DNA of 7,454 bases, taken from the NCBI GenBank assembly GCA_001723855.1, contig MCBC01000060.1, positions 1 through 7,454 on the forward strand, in the 5' to 3' direction. Origin of the DNA: Candidatus Altarchaeales archaeon WOR_SM1_86-2. GTDB taxonomy: Archaea > Altiarchaeota > Altiarchaeia > IMC4 > MCBC01. Under the pieces are notes generated by a model. That model made no database searches and had not been told where the DNA came from. It was given only the letters and a program-made list of their open reading frames with translations. Below, piece by piece: positions 1-6,737 of the stretch (positions are counted from its first letter, which is position 1; each line of letters starts with the position of its first letter). Position numbers and translations under genes: made by a program.

Positions 1-381
1 ATGACAGACGAGCAAATTGAGAGGATGAAGGCAGAGACAATGGAGAGAGGGATAGGACCATTGCAGATGGTGATTACGCTGGTTTTCTCGGCGATTGGGG
101 GGGTCATTGTTGGGGTTATATTTGGTCTAATCTACGCTGCAGCATACGGCATGCTCCCTGGAAAAACCCCGATAGCAAAGGGGATTGTTATTGGAATAAT
201 CGTCTTTATAGTGAGATTGTTGTTTGCATTTGGTATAGAAGCATTGATATCGAGTTTTATGGGAATGAACGTTAAAATAAGCGGGGTCTATGAGGCTCTT
301 AACTATGTATCAACTTTAGTGACCTCCCTGATCTTCGGCTATCTTCTGGGCATGTTCTGGGTCAGGTTTGAGCCGAAATAA
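1..381 (+). CDS. Small three-helix membrane protein, unknown function
   Basis: I do not recognise the family. The 126-residue product has a short charged N-terminus (about residues 1-20, alternating Glu, Lys and Arg) followed by three hydrophobic stretches at roughly 22-49, 58-83 and 98-120. The first helix is rich in Gly and Ala spaced in a GxxxG-like way (GGVIVGVIFG), which often means close helix packing. The C-terminus is short and ends in a charged tail. The ATG is the first base of the window, so upstream sequence is invisible and this Met could be internal to a longer protein; the polar N-terminus running straight into a membrane helix makes it a believable true start. The stop is followed at once by a run of eight T and a TATA-like stretch, so it is probably transcribed separately from the ABC ATPase downstream. 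Being a membrane part of that transporter is possible but not shown. Confidence 0.7.
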   Translation: MTDEQIERMKAETMERGIGPLQMVITLVFSAIGGVIVGVIFGLIYAAAYGMLPGKTPIAKGIVIGIIVFIVRLLFAFGIEALISSFMGMNVKISGVYEALNYVSTLVTSLIFGYLLGMFWVRFEPK

Positions 382-389
382 TTTTTTTT
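382..389 (+). terminator. Oligo-T tract after gene 1
   Basis: Eight consecutive T directly follow the TAA stop, then C and another T-rich run to 399. Archaeal RNA polymerase terminates at oligo-T on the non-template strand without needing a hairpin, so this is a plausible terminator for the membrane-protein gene. It merges with the TATA-like stretch of the next gene. Confidence 0.4.
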
Positions 390-406
390 CTTATTTTTTA
401 AAAATT
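390..406 (+). promoter_or_regulatory. TATA-like promoter region for NatA-like ATPase
   Basis: An A/T-only stretch after C390 runs from T391 through the A-run at 400-404. It lies about 15 to 29 bases before the ATG at 419, which is where a TATA box would sit if the transcript were leaderless. No Shine-Dalgarno sequence precedes the ATG. The exact box cannot be fixed because the whole gap is A/T-rich. Confidence 0.35.
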
Positions 407-418
407 ACCAAGTTGACA

Positions 419-1312
419 ATGATCCTTGAAGTAAACTCCGTATCGAAAAGTTACGGCCGGAAAGTGGTGCTGGATGACATATCATTCTCCGTCCCCGGAG
501 GTGAAATTTTCGGTTTGCTCGGGCCAAACGGGGCGGGGAAAACAACAGCAATCAGGATCATTATGGACATCATATCTGCGGATGGGGGGAATGTCAGGAT
601 TTTTGGCGAAGACTTTAATGATAGTCTAACGGATCGCATAGGCTATCTGCCCGAGGACAGGGGGTTGTATAGGAAGAGAAAGGTTTTGAGCACATTATCC
701 TATTTTGGGCAGTTGAAAGGCATGGATAAAGATAAAGTGGAGCACGTGGGAGGGGAACTTCTTGAAAAATTCGGGCTCAAAGATTATAAGGAAAAGAAGA
801 TAGAGGAGCTTTCCAAGGGAATGCAGCAGAAGGTTCAGTTCATAGCATCCATCCTTCATGACCCGGAACTTATGATCCTTGATGAGCCGTTTGCCGGGTT
901 GGATCCGATAAATGCGGAATTGATCAAAGATGTGATTCTGGATCTTAAGGGGAAAGGAAAAACAATAGCACTTTCAACTCACATGCTCGAGAGGGCTGAA
1001 AAATTATGCGATAAAATCCTGTTGATAAATAAAGGAAAAAATGTGTTATGCGGCGATCTTTCGGAGATAAAAAAAAGGCATGGAAGAAATACAATTATAC
1101 TCGGACTCAGGGATGGGAATGTGGATCTGAATCTCCCCCAGGTTGAAAGTTACAACGCCCATGGAAATTATGCAGAGATAAAGTTGAAGAAAGATGCTGA
1201 CCCCCAGGAACTGCTTGGGGAATTGATTAAATCGCAGATTAAAATAAGAAAATTTGAAATCGCAGAGCCGAGTTTGAATGAAATATTCATTAACGCTGTA
1301 AATAAAGATTAA
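419..1312 (+). CDS. ABC transporter ATPase, NatA-like (ABC-2 exporter)
   Basis: Cytoplasmic nucleotide-binding subunit of an ABC-2 type exporter, 297 residues. Visible motifs: Walker A GPNGAGKTT (35-43), a Q-loop region IGYLPEDRGLY (74-84) with Glu in the usual Gln position as is common in NatA-type ATPases, signature LSKGMQQKV (131-139), Walker B LMILDEP (151-157), D-loop GLDP (160-163) and H-loop His188 (STHML). Residues from about 225 to 297 match the C-terminal extension (DUF4162-like) of this family, ending in the typical EPSLNEIF. I chose ATG 419 because MILEVNSVSKSYG is the normal family N-terminus. An in-frame ATG at 368 would overlap gene 1 and add 17 residues encoded by the A/T-rich promoter stretch. 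The matching permease is most likely the NatB-like gene at 2780, separated from it by a DUF234 ATPase gene. The substrate is unknown; the family includes Na+ extruders and peptide or drug exporters. Confidence 0.92.
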   Translation: MILEVNSVSKSYGRKVVLDDISFSVPGGEIFGLLGPNGAGKTTAIRIIMDIISADGGNVRIFGEDFNDSLTDRIGYLPEDRGLYRKRKVLSTLSYFGQLKGMDKDKVEHVGGELLEKFGLKDYKEKKIEELSKGMQQKVQFIASILHDPELMILDEPFAGLDPINAELIKDVILDLKGKGKTIALSTHMLERAEKLCDKILLINKGKNVLCGDLSEIKKRHGRNTIILGLRDGNVDLNLPQVESYNAHGNYAEIKLKKDADPQELLGELIKSQIKIRKFEIAEPSLNEIFINAVNKD

Positions 1313-1317
1313 GATGG

Positions 1318-1337
1318 TCCTTTTTATTTATTAAAAG
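1318..1337 (+). promoter_or_regulatory. T-rich tract and TATA-like box before DUF234 ATPase
   Basis: A T-rich run (TTTTTATTTATT, 1321-1332) followed by AAAA lies 25 to 41 bases before the ATG at 1362. The spacing suits an archaeal TATA box feeding a leaderless or nearly leaderless transcript. The T-run could also end transcription from the ATPase upstream. It suggests that the DUF234 gene, and with it the permease, can be transcribed independently of the NatA-like gene. Confidence 0.4.
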
Positions 1338-1356
1338 ATAAGAATTAAAAAGATAA
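1331..1356 (+). repeat. Short direct repeat in promoter gap
   Basis: TTAAAAGATAA (1331-1341) recurs 14 bases later as TTAAAAAGATAA (1345-1356), differing by one extra A. Both copies lie between the TATA-like stretch and the ATG at 1362, where a bound regulator could block initiation. A/T-rich gaps produce such repeats by chance fairly easily, so an operator role is only a possibility. Confidence 0.35.
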
Positions 1357-1361
1357 TCATT

Positions 1362-2783
1362 ATGATCCGTAAATTTGTAAATCGGAAAAAAGAACTTGAT
1401 TTTCTGGAAAAAGCATACAGGGAAGAAGGGTCACAGGTTCTTATACTTTATGGAAGACGAAGAGTTGGAAAGACCGAGATCATAAAGCAGTTCTGCAAAA
1501 ACAAAGCACACATATATTTTCTCGCAGACAAGCGAGGCACTTTGATAAACGCGAAAGAATTTGCGGCCAGAGCGGCAGAGTATTTTGATGATGTCGCACC
1601 GGATGTGGAAAACTTTGATGATGCTTTTAAGTATATTGTAAAGAGATCAGAGGATGCAAGGATAATTGTGGCGATAGATGAATTTTCCTATCTCGTGGAA
1701 AAGGATGATTCAATACCTTCTGTGTTTCAGAAAATAGTTGATGAGCATCTGGGAGAAAATACATATCTAATCCTGAACGGTTCATCAGTAAGTATGATGG
1801 AAAAAGGGGCACTGAGTTATAGTTCCCCGCTATATGGAAGAAGAACGGGTCAGTGGAAGATCACGCCATTGGGATTTTCTGATTCGTGGTTATTTCTTCC
1901 GGAATATTCTATTGAGGAATTTATAGAGGCGTTTTCTGTTGTCGGAAATATTCCCGCGTATCTTATCCAATTTGATGACTCCATGGATGTCTACAAAAAT
2001 ATAAAAAACAGGATACTGGAAAAGGGGACTTTTCTCAGCGAAGAGGTTGAATTTCTATTGAGAGAGGAACTGCGTGAGCCCCATGTATATATGTCAATTA
2101 TAGGGGCAATTGCAAGTGGTGCAACGAGGGCTACCCAGATAGCAAGTAAATGCTACATAGATGCAAAGGATATATCAAAATATCTCCGGGTACTGCAAAG
2201 GCTCTCGCTCGTTCAGAAGATAACTCCCGTTACCGAGAGAAAACCAAAAACCAAGAAGACCATTTATCAGGTCTCGGATAACTTTTTTAGATTCTGGTTT
2301 TGGTTTGTTTACCCAAACAAAAGCGATATTGAATCGGGTGAAGCGGACAGGGTTCTATTAAAGATTAAATCCGGGCTTGCTTCTTATGTCGGCAGGACAT
2401 TTGAGCAGGTTTGTAAGGAATCTCTGGTTCAACTTAACCGCGAGGGTAAATTACCATTCCATTTCTCAAAGATTGGCAATTGGTGGGGGCACTACAGGGA
2501 GGATGGAATAAGAAAAGAGATAGAGGTTGACAATATCGCGCTGAATGAAGAAACAAAAGATATGCTGATTGTGGAATGTAAATGGCGGGATAATGTAAAT
2601 GCAAAGACGGTTTTGCATAAATTAAAAGAGAAGGCAAAGCATATAGACTGGAATCGCGAAGAGAGGCGAGAGTACTACGCAATCTTTGCAAAAAGTTTTG
2701 AGGAGAGAAGTTTAAAGGAGGTTTTATCAAAAAGGAATGTTGTGGTGTTTGATTTAAAGTATATGGAGAATCTTTTAAAATGA
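1362..2783 (+). CDS. Archaeal ATPase with DUF234 PD-(D/E)XK-like domain
   Basis: A 473-residue member of the archaeal STAND-like ATPase family (Arch_ATPase plus DUF234). Domains: N-terminal P-loop ATPase with Walker A GRRRVGKTE (31-39) and Walker B IIVAIDEFSYL (101-111); sensor-like LILNGSSVSMM (136-146) and YGRRTGQW (158-165), both typical of the family; GNIPAYL (195-201); a winged-helix region at about 238-290; then DUF234 starting at YQVSDNFFRFWFWF (302-315). The C-terminal part carries the elements of a PD-(D/E)XK nuclease fold: FEQV with Glu348, IEVDNIA with Asp390, and VECKW with Glu405 and Lys407. The protein looks intact and of usual length. Cytoplasmic; the function of the family is not established, with proposals including DNA-linked or toxin/defence-like roles. 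Its stop overlaps the start of the NatB-like permease by four bases (ATGA), implying coupled translation. No Shine-Dalgarno precedes its ATG. Confidence 0.9.
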   Translation: MIRKFVNRKKELDFLEKAYREEGSQVLILYGRRRVGKTEIIKQFCKNKAHIYFLADKRGTLINAKEFAARAAEYFDDVAPDVENFDDAFKYIVKRSEDARIIVAIDEFSYLVEKDDSIPSVFQKIVDEHLGENTYLILNGSSVSMMEKGALSYSSPLYGRRTGQWKITPLGFSDSWLFLPEYSIEEFIEAFSVVGNIPAYLIQFDDSMDVYKNIKNRILEKGTFLSEEVEFLLREELREPHVYMSIIGAIASGATRATQIASKCYIDAKDISKYLRVLQRLSLVQKITPVTERKPKTKKTIYQVSDNFFRFWFWFVYPNKSDIESGEADRVLLKIKSGLASYVGRTFEQVCKESLVQLNREGKLPFHFSKIGNWWGHYREDGIRKEIEVDNIALNEETKDMLIVECKWRDNVNAKTVLHKLKEKAKHIDWNREERREYYAIFAKSFEERSLKEVLSKRNVVVFDLKYMENLLK

Positions 2784-4042
2784 AACTTAAAAGAATCGCA
2801 ACAATAGCAAAAACAGAGTACCTTGAGAATGTGAAAAGAAAGGAGTTCATACTTATGACAATACTTTTCCCGGTCTTTATGATAGGAATACTTTTCGTTA
2901 CGGTATTTTTGAGTGCGAGTTTGATGGAGGAAAAAACGATCGGGATCGTGGATAATTCCGGGATTTTTGCGGATATAGATAAAAGAATGATAAATGCGGA
3001 TGCTGGAAGGAATGCGATAAACGATACAGCAGATTTTATAGAAGATGATATGAGAAATGAACCCGTGGATCGCGAATTCATAAAGTTCAAGAAATACGGG
3101 GGGGTTGAGAAAGCACGGGAAGATTTGCTGGATGAAAAGATAAATGCCTATGTTGTAGTCCCGGAGGGTTATATTTATTCAAAGAACGCCACGCTGTATG
3201 CTTTAAGGAGCGGGCTGTCATCCTATGCCGTTGAAGATATCCTAAATGATGCGGCAATGGACACCCTGCTTGAAAGAGAAAATTTTGATGACCGGATTAT
3301 TAATTTCATTAAAACCTCAACGAACCTTAAAACAATAATCCTCACGGAAGAAGGGGAGGAGAAGGGTGAGGAAGAAGGTTTTCTTTCGTTCTTTTCCCTC
3401 TTTTTGTTTCCGTTTTTGTTTGTCATGGTAATATTTATATCATCAACGTTTCTTCTTCAGGGAATTGTCGAGGAAAAGGAAAACAGGGTGATAGAGATCC
3501 TGCTTTCCTCGGTCACGGGAGAAGAGTTATTTGCCGGGAAGATTCTCGGCCTTGGAACGCTTGGTCTAACTCAAATTCTGGTGTGGAGTGTTTTTGCTTT
3601 GCCTGCCGTCACCTTCATCACATTTGTTTTGCCTTTCTCGGCGTCAGCCATTCTTTTAGCGCTTGTCTATTTTATTTTAGGATACATACTTTATGCGAGC
3701 ATTTTTGCAGGTATCGGGGCGATATCCACATCGCTTAAGGAGGCAAACCAGATATCAGGGATTTTTTCGATGATCGCCATAAGCCCTGTGTTTTTCATCT
3801 GGGTCCTGCTTGAAAACCCGAATGCTTTAGTGTTCAAAATAATATCTTACATCCCTCTCCTGACCCCCGTCGTAATGATGTTCCGCCTGCCTTCCCTGGA
3901 GTTTTATGAGATAATTTTGAGTATAGGCGTCCTGATAATCTCAACATTTGTTGTTATAAAACTCTCGGCAAAAATATTCAAGAAGGGGGTTTTGATGGAA
4001 AAACGGCCTGATATAAAGGAGATTTTGAATCTGATGAGGTAA
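2780..4042 (+). CDS. ABC-2 type permease, NatB-like
   Basis: Membrane subunit of an ABC-2 exporter, 420 residues, a normal length for the family. The N-terminal cytoplasmic segment (TEYLENVKRKEF, 12-23) leads into helix 1 at about 24-48; an extracellular domain spans about 50-200; further helices lie near 201-228, 255-283, 287-313, 326-345 and 374-395. The motif EEKENRVIEILLSSVTGEEL (231-250), followed by AGKILG, is the hallmark cytoplasmic loop of ABC-2 permeases and the expected contact with the NatA-like ATPase at 419-1312. Two N-x-T sequons in the extracellular domain (Asn81, Asn136) fit the topology. An acidic low-complexity run EEGEEKGEEEG (190-200) immediately precedes helix 2. Start ATG 2780 overlaps the DUF234 gene stop by four bases; the next in-frame Met (residue 26) would remove the conserved N-terminal segment and part of helix 1. 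Substrate unknown. Confidence 0.9.
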   Translation: MKLKRIATIAKTEYLENVKRKEFILMTILFPVFMIGILFVTVFLSASLMEEKTIGIVDNSGIFADIDKRMINADAGRNAINDTADFIEDDMRNEPVDREFIKFKKYGGVEKAREDLLDEKINAYVVVPEGYIYSKNATLYALRSGLSSYAVEDILNDAAMDTLLERENFDDRIINFIKTSTNLKTIILTEEGEEKGEEEGFLSFFSLFLFPFLFVMVIFISSTFLLQGIVEEKENRVIEILLSSVTGEELFAGKILGLGTLGLTQILVWSVFALPAVTFITFVLPFSASAILLALVYFILGYILYASIFAGIGAISTSLKEANQISGIFSMIAISPVFFIWVLLENPNALVFKIISYIPLLTPVVMMFRLPSLEFYEIILSIGVLIISTFVVIKLSAKIFKKGVLMEKRPDIKEILNLMR

Positions 4043-4054
4043 TTTTTATTCTTC
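4041..4054 (+). terminator. T-rich tract after NatB-like gene
   Basis: The stop codon runs into a T-rich sequence (TTTTTATTCTTCT), a plausible archaeal oligo-T terminator closing the ABC-2 exporter unit. No hairpin is visible, and none is needed in archaea. Confidence 0.35.
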
Positions 4055-4064
4055 TAATCGATTG

Positions 4065-4073
4065 ATTTAATAA
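4065..4073 (+). promoter_or_regulatory. TATA box, probable leaderless promoter of COG1361/MacB unit
   Basis: ATTTAATAA is centred 26 bases before the ATG at 4095. This is the spacing from TATA box to transcription start in archaea, so the transcript would begin at or next to the start codon. No GGAGG-like sequence lies between the box and the ATG. This is the clearest promoter candidate in the window and would drive the surface protein, permease and second ATPase together. Confidence 0.5.
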
Positions 4074-4094
4074 GAAAATCTAAAGAATAATAAA

Positions 4095-5573
4095 ATGGAT
4101 AAAATTAAAGGAGCCCTTATAGGAGTGTTTATGTTGATTGCTATTTCGACGGCAAACGCTCAAGCCCCAACCCAGTTGGTAGTAAACTATGATCTGAGTC
4201 AAATACCTGATTTTCATCCAGGGGATGTTGGCACAGCAATTATCGTTATACAAAATAACGGCGGGCATGAGGCGAGGGAGGTTAAAGCATGGATTCCGGA
4301 GACCGGGCAGGTAAGCGGGGGAGGGACATGGAATCTTGGAACCATGAGTCCCGGACAGAGTGTAACCCTTAAGACCACGTTAAGGGTTGATGAGAATGCT
4401 TACATGGGGGCGCATACAATCACGCTGTTCCTTGATTACAAATCATACTGGAGGGACGACGATAACAGGTTGGACAGCAAGAACGAGAAAACCAACTGGG
4501 TGATACCGATAGATGTTATAGCCCTTCCGAATTTTCAGATTGAGGCGGAGAAAATAAAATTCTATGAAGATACGCTCTCTGATTTAATATTAACCGGTAG
4601 AATAGAGGACGGCGTAAGAGACTTATCTGCCACCGTATCATCTGAATGCGTTACGATTTTAAATTCCGCGAAACAGTACATCGGAGATATAGACCCCGAC
4701 CAGGAATTCAATTTAGAATACCAGATATTACCCGAATCTGCGGGAACATGCAATGTTGATGTTTCCTTTAACTTTATTTACAAATCCGGGAGCACAGCAG
4801 ATGAAACCATTAAAATAGGTTTGATAATCCAGGAATCAGATGTTGATTTTAAGATTATTGATGTTAATTATCCGCAGACAAGTCCGGGGGATACAATCGA
4901 GTTTGATATAGAGATAAAAAACATTGGTAGTGTAGATGCCGAGGATGTTGCCTTCTCTTTGGATTTAGAAGAACCTTTCATACCTGTTCAAACAACGGAA
5001 AAATATGTCGGGTTATTCAAGAGTGATGAGACAAAGAGCGTGGGGTTTAGCATTTCAATAGCTCCAGATGCCGAAACTAAGGCATATAAAATACCTCTCA
5101 TCATCAACTATAGAACCGGCGGAACAATTCAGAATACCACAAAAGAAATAGGGGTTGATGTCACAGGCAAAGTTCAACTGGAGGTTATTGACACCGAAAT
5201 ATCAAGAGGTAAATTAAGGATAGAGGTGGCAAATATTGGATCAAGGGATGCAAATGCCGTAAGAGCAACCCTTAGATCAATAACGTCAAATGGAACAACA
5301 GCAAAGGAGGAGGTGGCATACAAGGATTACATAAAGCCAAATAAACAAACAACATTCTCATTTGATGTTCCAGGCAAGGAAGCAGAATTGGTTCTGGAAT
5401 ACACGGGGTTGAATAATAAAAGGATAGAGGTTGTTGAAGCGATAAATATACCAAAAGGCACAACATCCCAGGAGGAAGAAAGTACGGAAGGAGGTGGATT
5501 TCCATGGTGGATTGTACCAATAATAATTATTATAATCGCGGCGGTCATTTACAAATATAGAAAGGAGTTTTAA
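4095..5573 (+). CDS. Secreted CARDB/NEW3-repeat (COG1361-like) membrane-anchored protein
   Basis: An extracellular protein of 492 residues tethered at its C-terminus. A Sec signal peptide is visible (basic start, hydrophobic core 8-19, cleavage likely after ANA at 22). The body is a chain of about four beta-sandwich modules: roughly 28-145, 146-245, 246-358 and 359-452. Modules 1, 3 and 4 share the CARDB/NEW3-like pattern in which a beta strand is followed by N-x-G and Ala/Val (QNNGGHEAREV, KNIGSVDAEDV, ANIGSRDANAV). A polar Gln/Glu/Ser/Thr/Gly linker (457-468) precedes the single membrane helix at 470-486 and the basic tail YKYRKEF. Only two cysteines occur, Cys185 and Cys219, both in module 2. 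Two N-x-T sequons (Asn347, Asn399) fit surface exposure. COG1361 proteins are often labelled S-layer-like. The MacB-type permease starts 25 bases downstream, so I infer this protein acts as adaptor, partner or cargo of that machine rather than as the S-layer itself. Confidence 0.85.
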   Translation: MDKIKGALIGVFMLIAISTANAQAPTQLVVNYDLSQIPDFHPGDVGTAIIVIQNNGGHEAREVKAWIPETGQVSGGGTWNLGTMSPGQSVTLKTTLRVDENAYMGAHTITLFLDYKSYWRDDDNRLDSKNEKTNWVIPIDVIALPNFQIEAEKIKFYEDTLSDLILTGRIEDGVRDLSATVSSECVTILNSAKQYIGDIDPDQEFNLEYQILPESAGTCNVDVSFNFIYKSGSTADETIKIGLIIQESDVDFKIIDVNYPQTSPGDTIEFDIEIKNIGSVDAEDVAFSLDLEEPFIPVQTTEKYVGLFKSDETKSVGFSISIAPDAETKAYKIPLIINYRTGGTIQNTTKEIGVDVTGKVQLEVIDTEISRGKLRIEVANIGSRDANAVRATLRSITSNGTTAKEEVAYKDYIKPNKQTTFSFDVPGKEAELVLEYTGLNNKRIEVVEAINIPKGTTSQEEESTEGGGFPWWIVPIIIIIIAAVIYKYRKEF

Positions 5574-5598
5574 TTCTTGTTATTATCCATTATAAAAA

Positions 5599-6735
5599 AT
5601 GATTGACTTAACATTCAAACAGATATCGGGCCATAAGTTAAGAACCGCTTTGACCATCATTGGGATAGCGGTTGGTATCGGACTGGTTATAGCACTGGGT
5701 GCGATAGGCGAGGGGCTTAAAGCAGGGATGGAAGGGGCATTTAGCGGGGTTGCAGATGTTGTTCAGGTCCAATCAAGCACTCAGGAGGGCTTAAGCGAGG
5801 AGACCATAGATAAGATAAGGGATATTGACGGCGTTGAGAGGGTTATTCCAATAGCTACATACGTGTCCCATAGCGATAAGTACAGCACAGAAACGGGTTT
5901 TATGGGCATAACTATAAGTGGCGCATACTTTACCGCTGTTAATCCAGAGGATCAGGATTACTTTATAGGCTCGGAGATTATAGCAGAGGAAGGTAGAAAA
6001 CTGGAGGATGATGATAACGGCAAGATGGTGGCGGTTGTTGGCTCAAAATTCGCATCGGATAATGATATAGCGGTGGGGAGTGAGATAGAGTATGACGAGG
6101 ATGTACTTTTTGAAGTTGTCGGCATAATAGAGGAAACCGGCAGTGATGATACAGACACTTCAATTATCGTTCCGTTGGAAACCATGCGGGAACTGGAGGA
6201 AGAAGAGAATATCAGAGTTGTGGTGGTTCAGGTAAGCGATGTTGATCTGGTAGAAGATGTAGCATCAGATATACAGGAAAGTATTGATGATGTTATAGCA
6301 TTTTCATATATATCCATTGCAAGGGGCGTCAGTGAAATATTGGGGGCCGTTAATCTGGCTGTTATGGGGATAGGGGCTATTTCCGCGGTTGTTGCGGGAC
6401 TTATGATAATGGTTGTTATGATCATGTCCGTGACCGAGCGGCAGAAAGATTTAGGGGTTATGAAGGCTTTGGGCGCAACAACAACAACTATATTAAAGCA
6501 GATTCTGGAGGAAGCCGTGATTATTGGATTGATTGGAGGAGTTACGGGATTGTTATTGGCATTCATTGCAACAATAGCAGTCTCTGCATTATCCGGCGGT
6601 TTACTTAAGCCCATAATAACTCCCGGGCTCATAGCACTTGCCCTGGGGTTTGCTCTTGTGCTCGGCATAGGAGCAGGGCTTTATCCCGCGTGGAATGCAT
6701 CAAAGCTGGATCCAGTAGAAACATTAAGATTATAA
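5599..6735 (+). CDS. MacB/FtsX-type ABC transporter permease
   Basis: Membrane subunit of a type VII (mechanotransmission) ABC machine, 378 residues. The N-terminus is the usual cytoplasmic amphipathic helix (LTFKQISGHKLRTALTIIGI), entering helix 1 at about 17-38. An extracellular domain (MacB_PCD-like) covers roughly 45-245, then three helices at about 249-277, 303-331 and 341-363. The coupling motif VTERQKDLGVMKALGAT (278-294) and the C-terminal GLYPAWNASKLDPVETLRL (360-378) are diagnostic of the family. There is no fused ATPase, unlike Escherichia coli MacB; the ATPase is the next gene, two bases downstream. The extracellular domain is very acidic: residues 121-231 hold 34 Asp/Glu against 6 Lys/Arg. 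The start is preceded by ATTATAAAAA rather than a Shine-Dalgarno sequence. Expected to work with gene 5 outside the cell and gene 7 inside; the substrate is unknown, with lipids, peptides or surface proteins possible. Confidence 0.93.
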   Translation: MIDLTFKQISGHKLRTALTIIGIAVGIGLVIALGAIGEGLKAGMEGAFSGVADVVQVQSSTQEGLSEETIDKIRDIDGVERVIPIATYVSHSDKYSTETGFMGITISGAYFTAVNPEDQDYFIGSEIIAEEGRKLEDDDNGKMVAVVGSKFASDNDIAVGSEIEYDEDVLFEVVGIIEETGSDDTDTSIIVPLETMRELEEEENIRVVVVQVSDVDLVEDVASDIQESIDDVIAFSYISIARGVSEILGAVNLAVMGIGAISAVVAGLMIMVVMIMSVTERQKDLGVMKALGATTTTILKQILEEAVIIGLIGGVTGLLLAFIATIAVSALSGGLLKPIITPGLIALALGFALVLGIGAGLYPAWNASKLDPVETLRL

Positions 6736-6737
6736 AA

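Noticed and set aside
368..418. Upstream in-frame ATG at 368 for the NatA-like ATPase
   Set aside because: It would overlap gene 1 and translate the oligo-T/TATA stretch. The family N-terminus begins at ATG 419.
2434..3090. 218-codon open frame on the minus strand
   Set aside because: It lies antisense across the junction of the DUF234 and permease genes, both of which have clear family motifs. Its translation is Ser/Leu/Pro-rich low-information sequence with no recognisable domain.
5561..5567. AAAGGAG as a Shine-Dalgarno site for the permease
   Set aside because: It lies about 31 bases before the ATG at 5599, too far for ribosome positioning, and it is explained by codons for Lys-Glu at the end of gene 5.
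6228..6668. 146-codon open frame on the minus strand
   Set aside because: It is wholly antisense to the conserved MacB-type permease. Its composition (Ala, Ile, Thr, Pro) is the reverse-complement shadow of Gly/Val/Ile-rich membrane helices.
6690..6737. Upstream in-frame ATG at 6690 for the LolD-like ATPase
   Set aside because: It overlaps the conserved C-terminus of the permease and adds a non-family extension. ATG 6738 gives the standard N-terminus.
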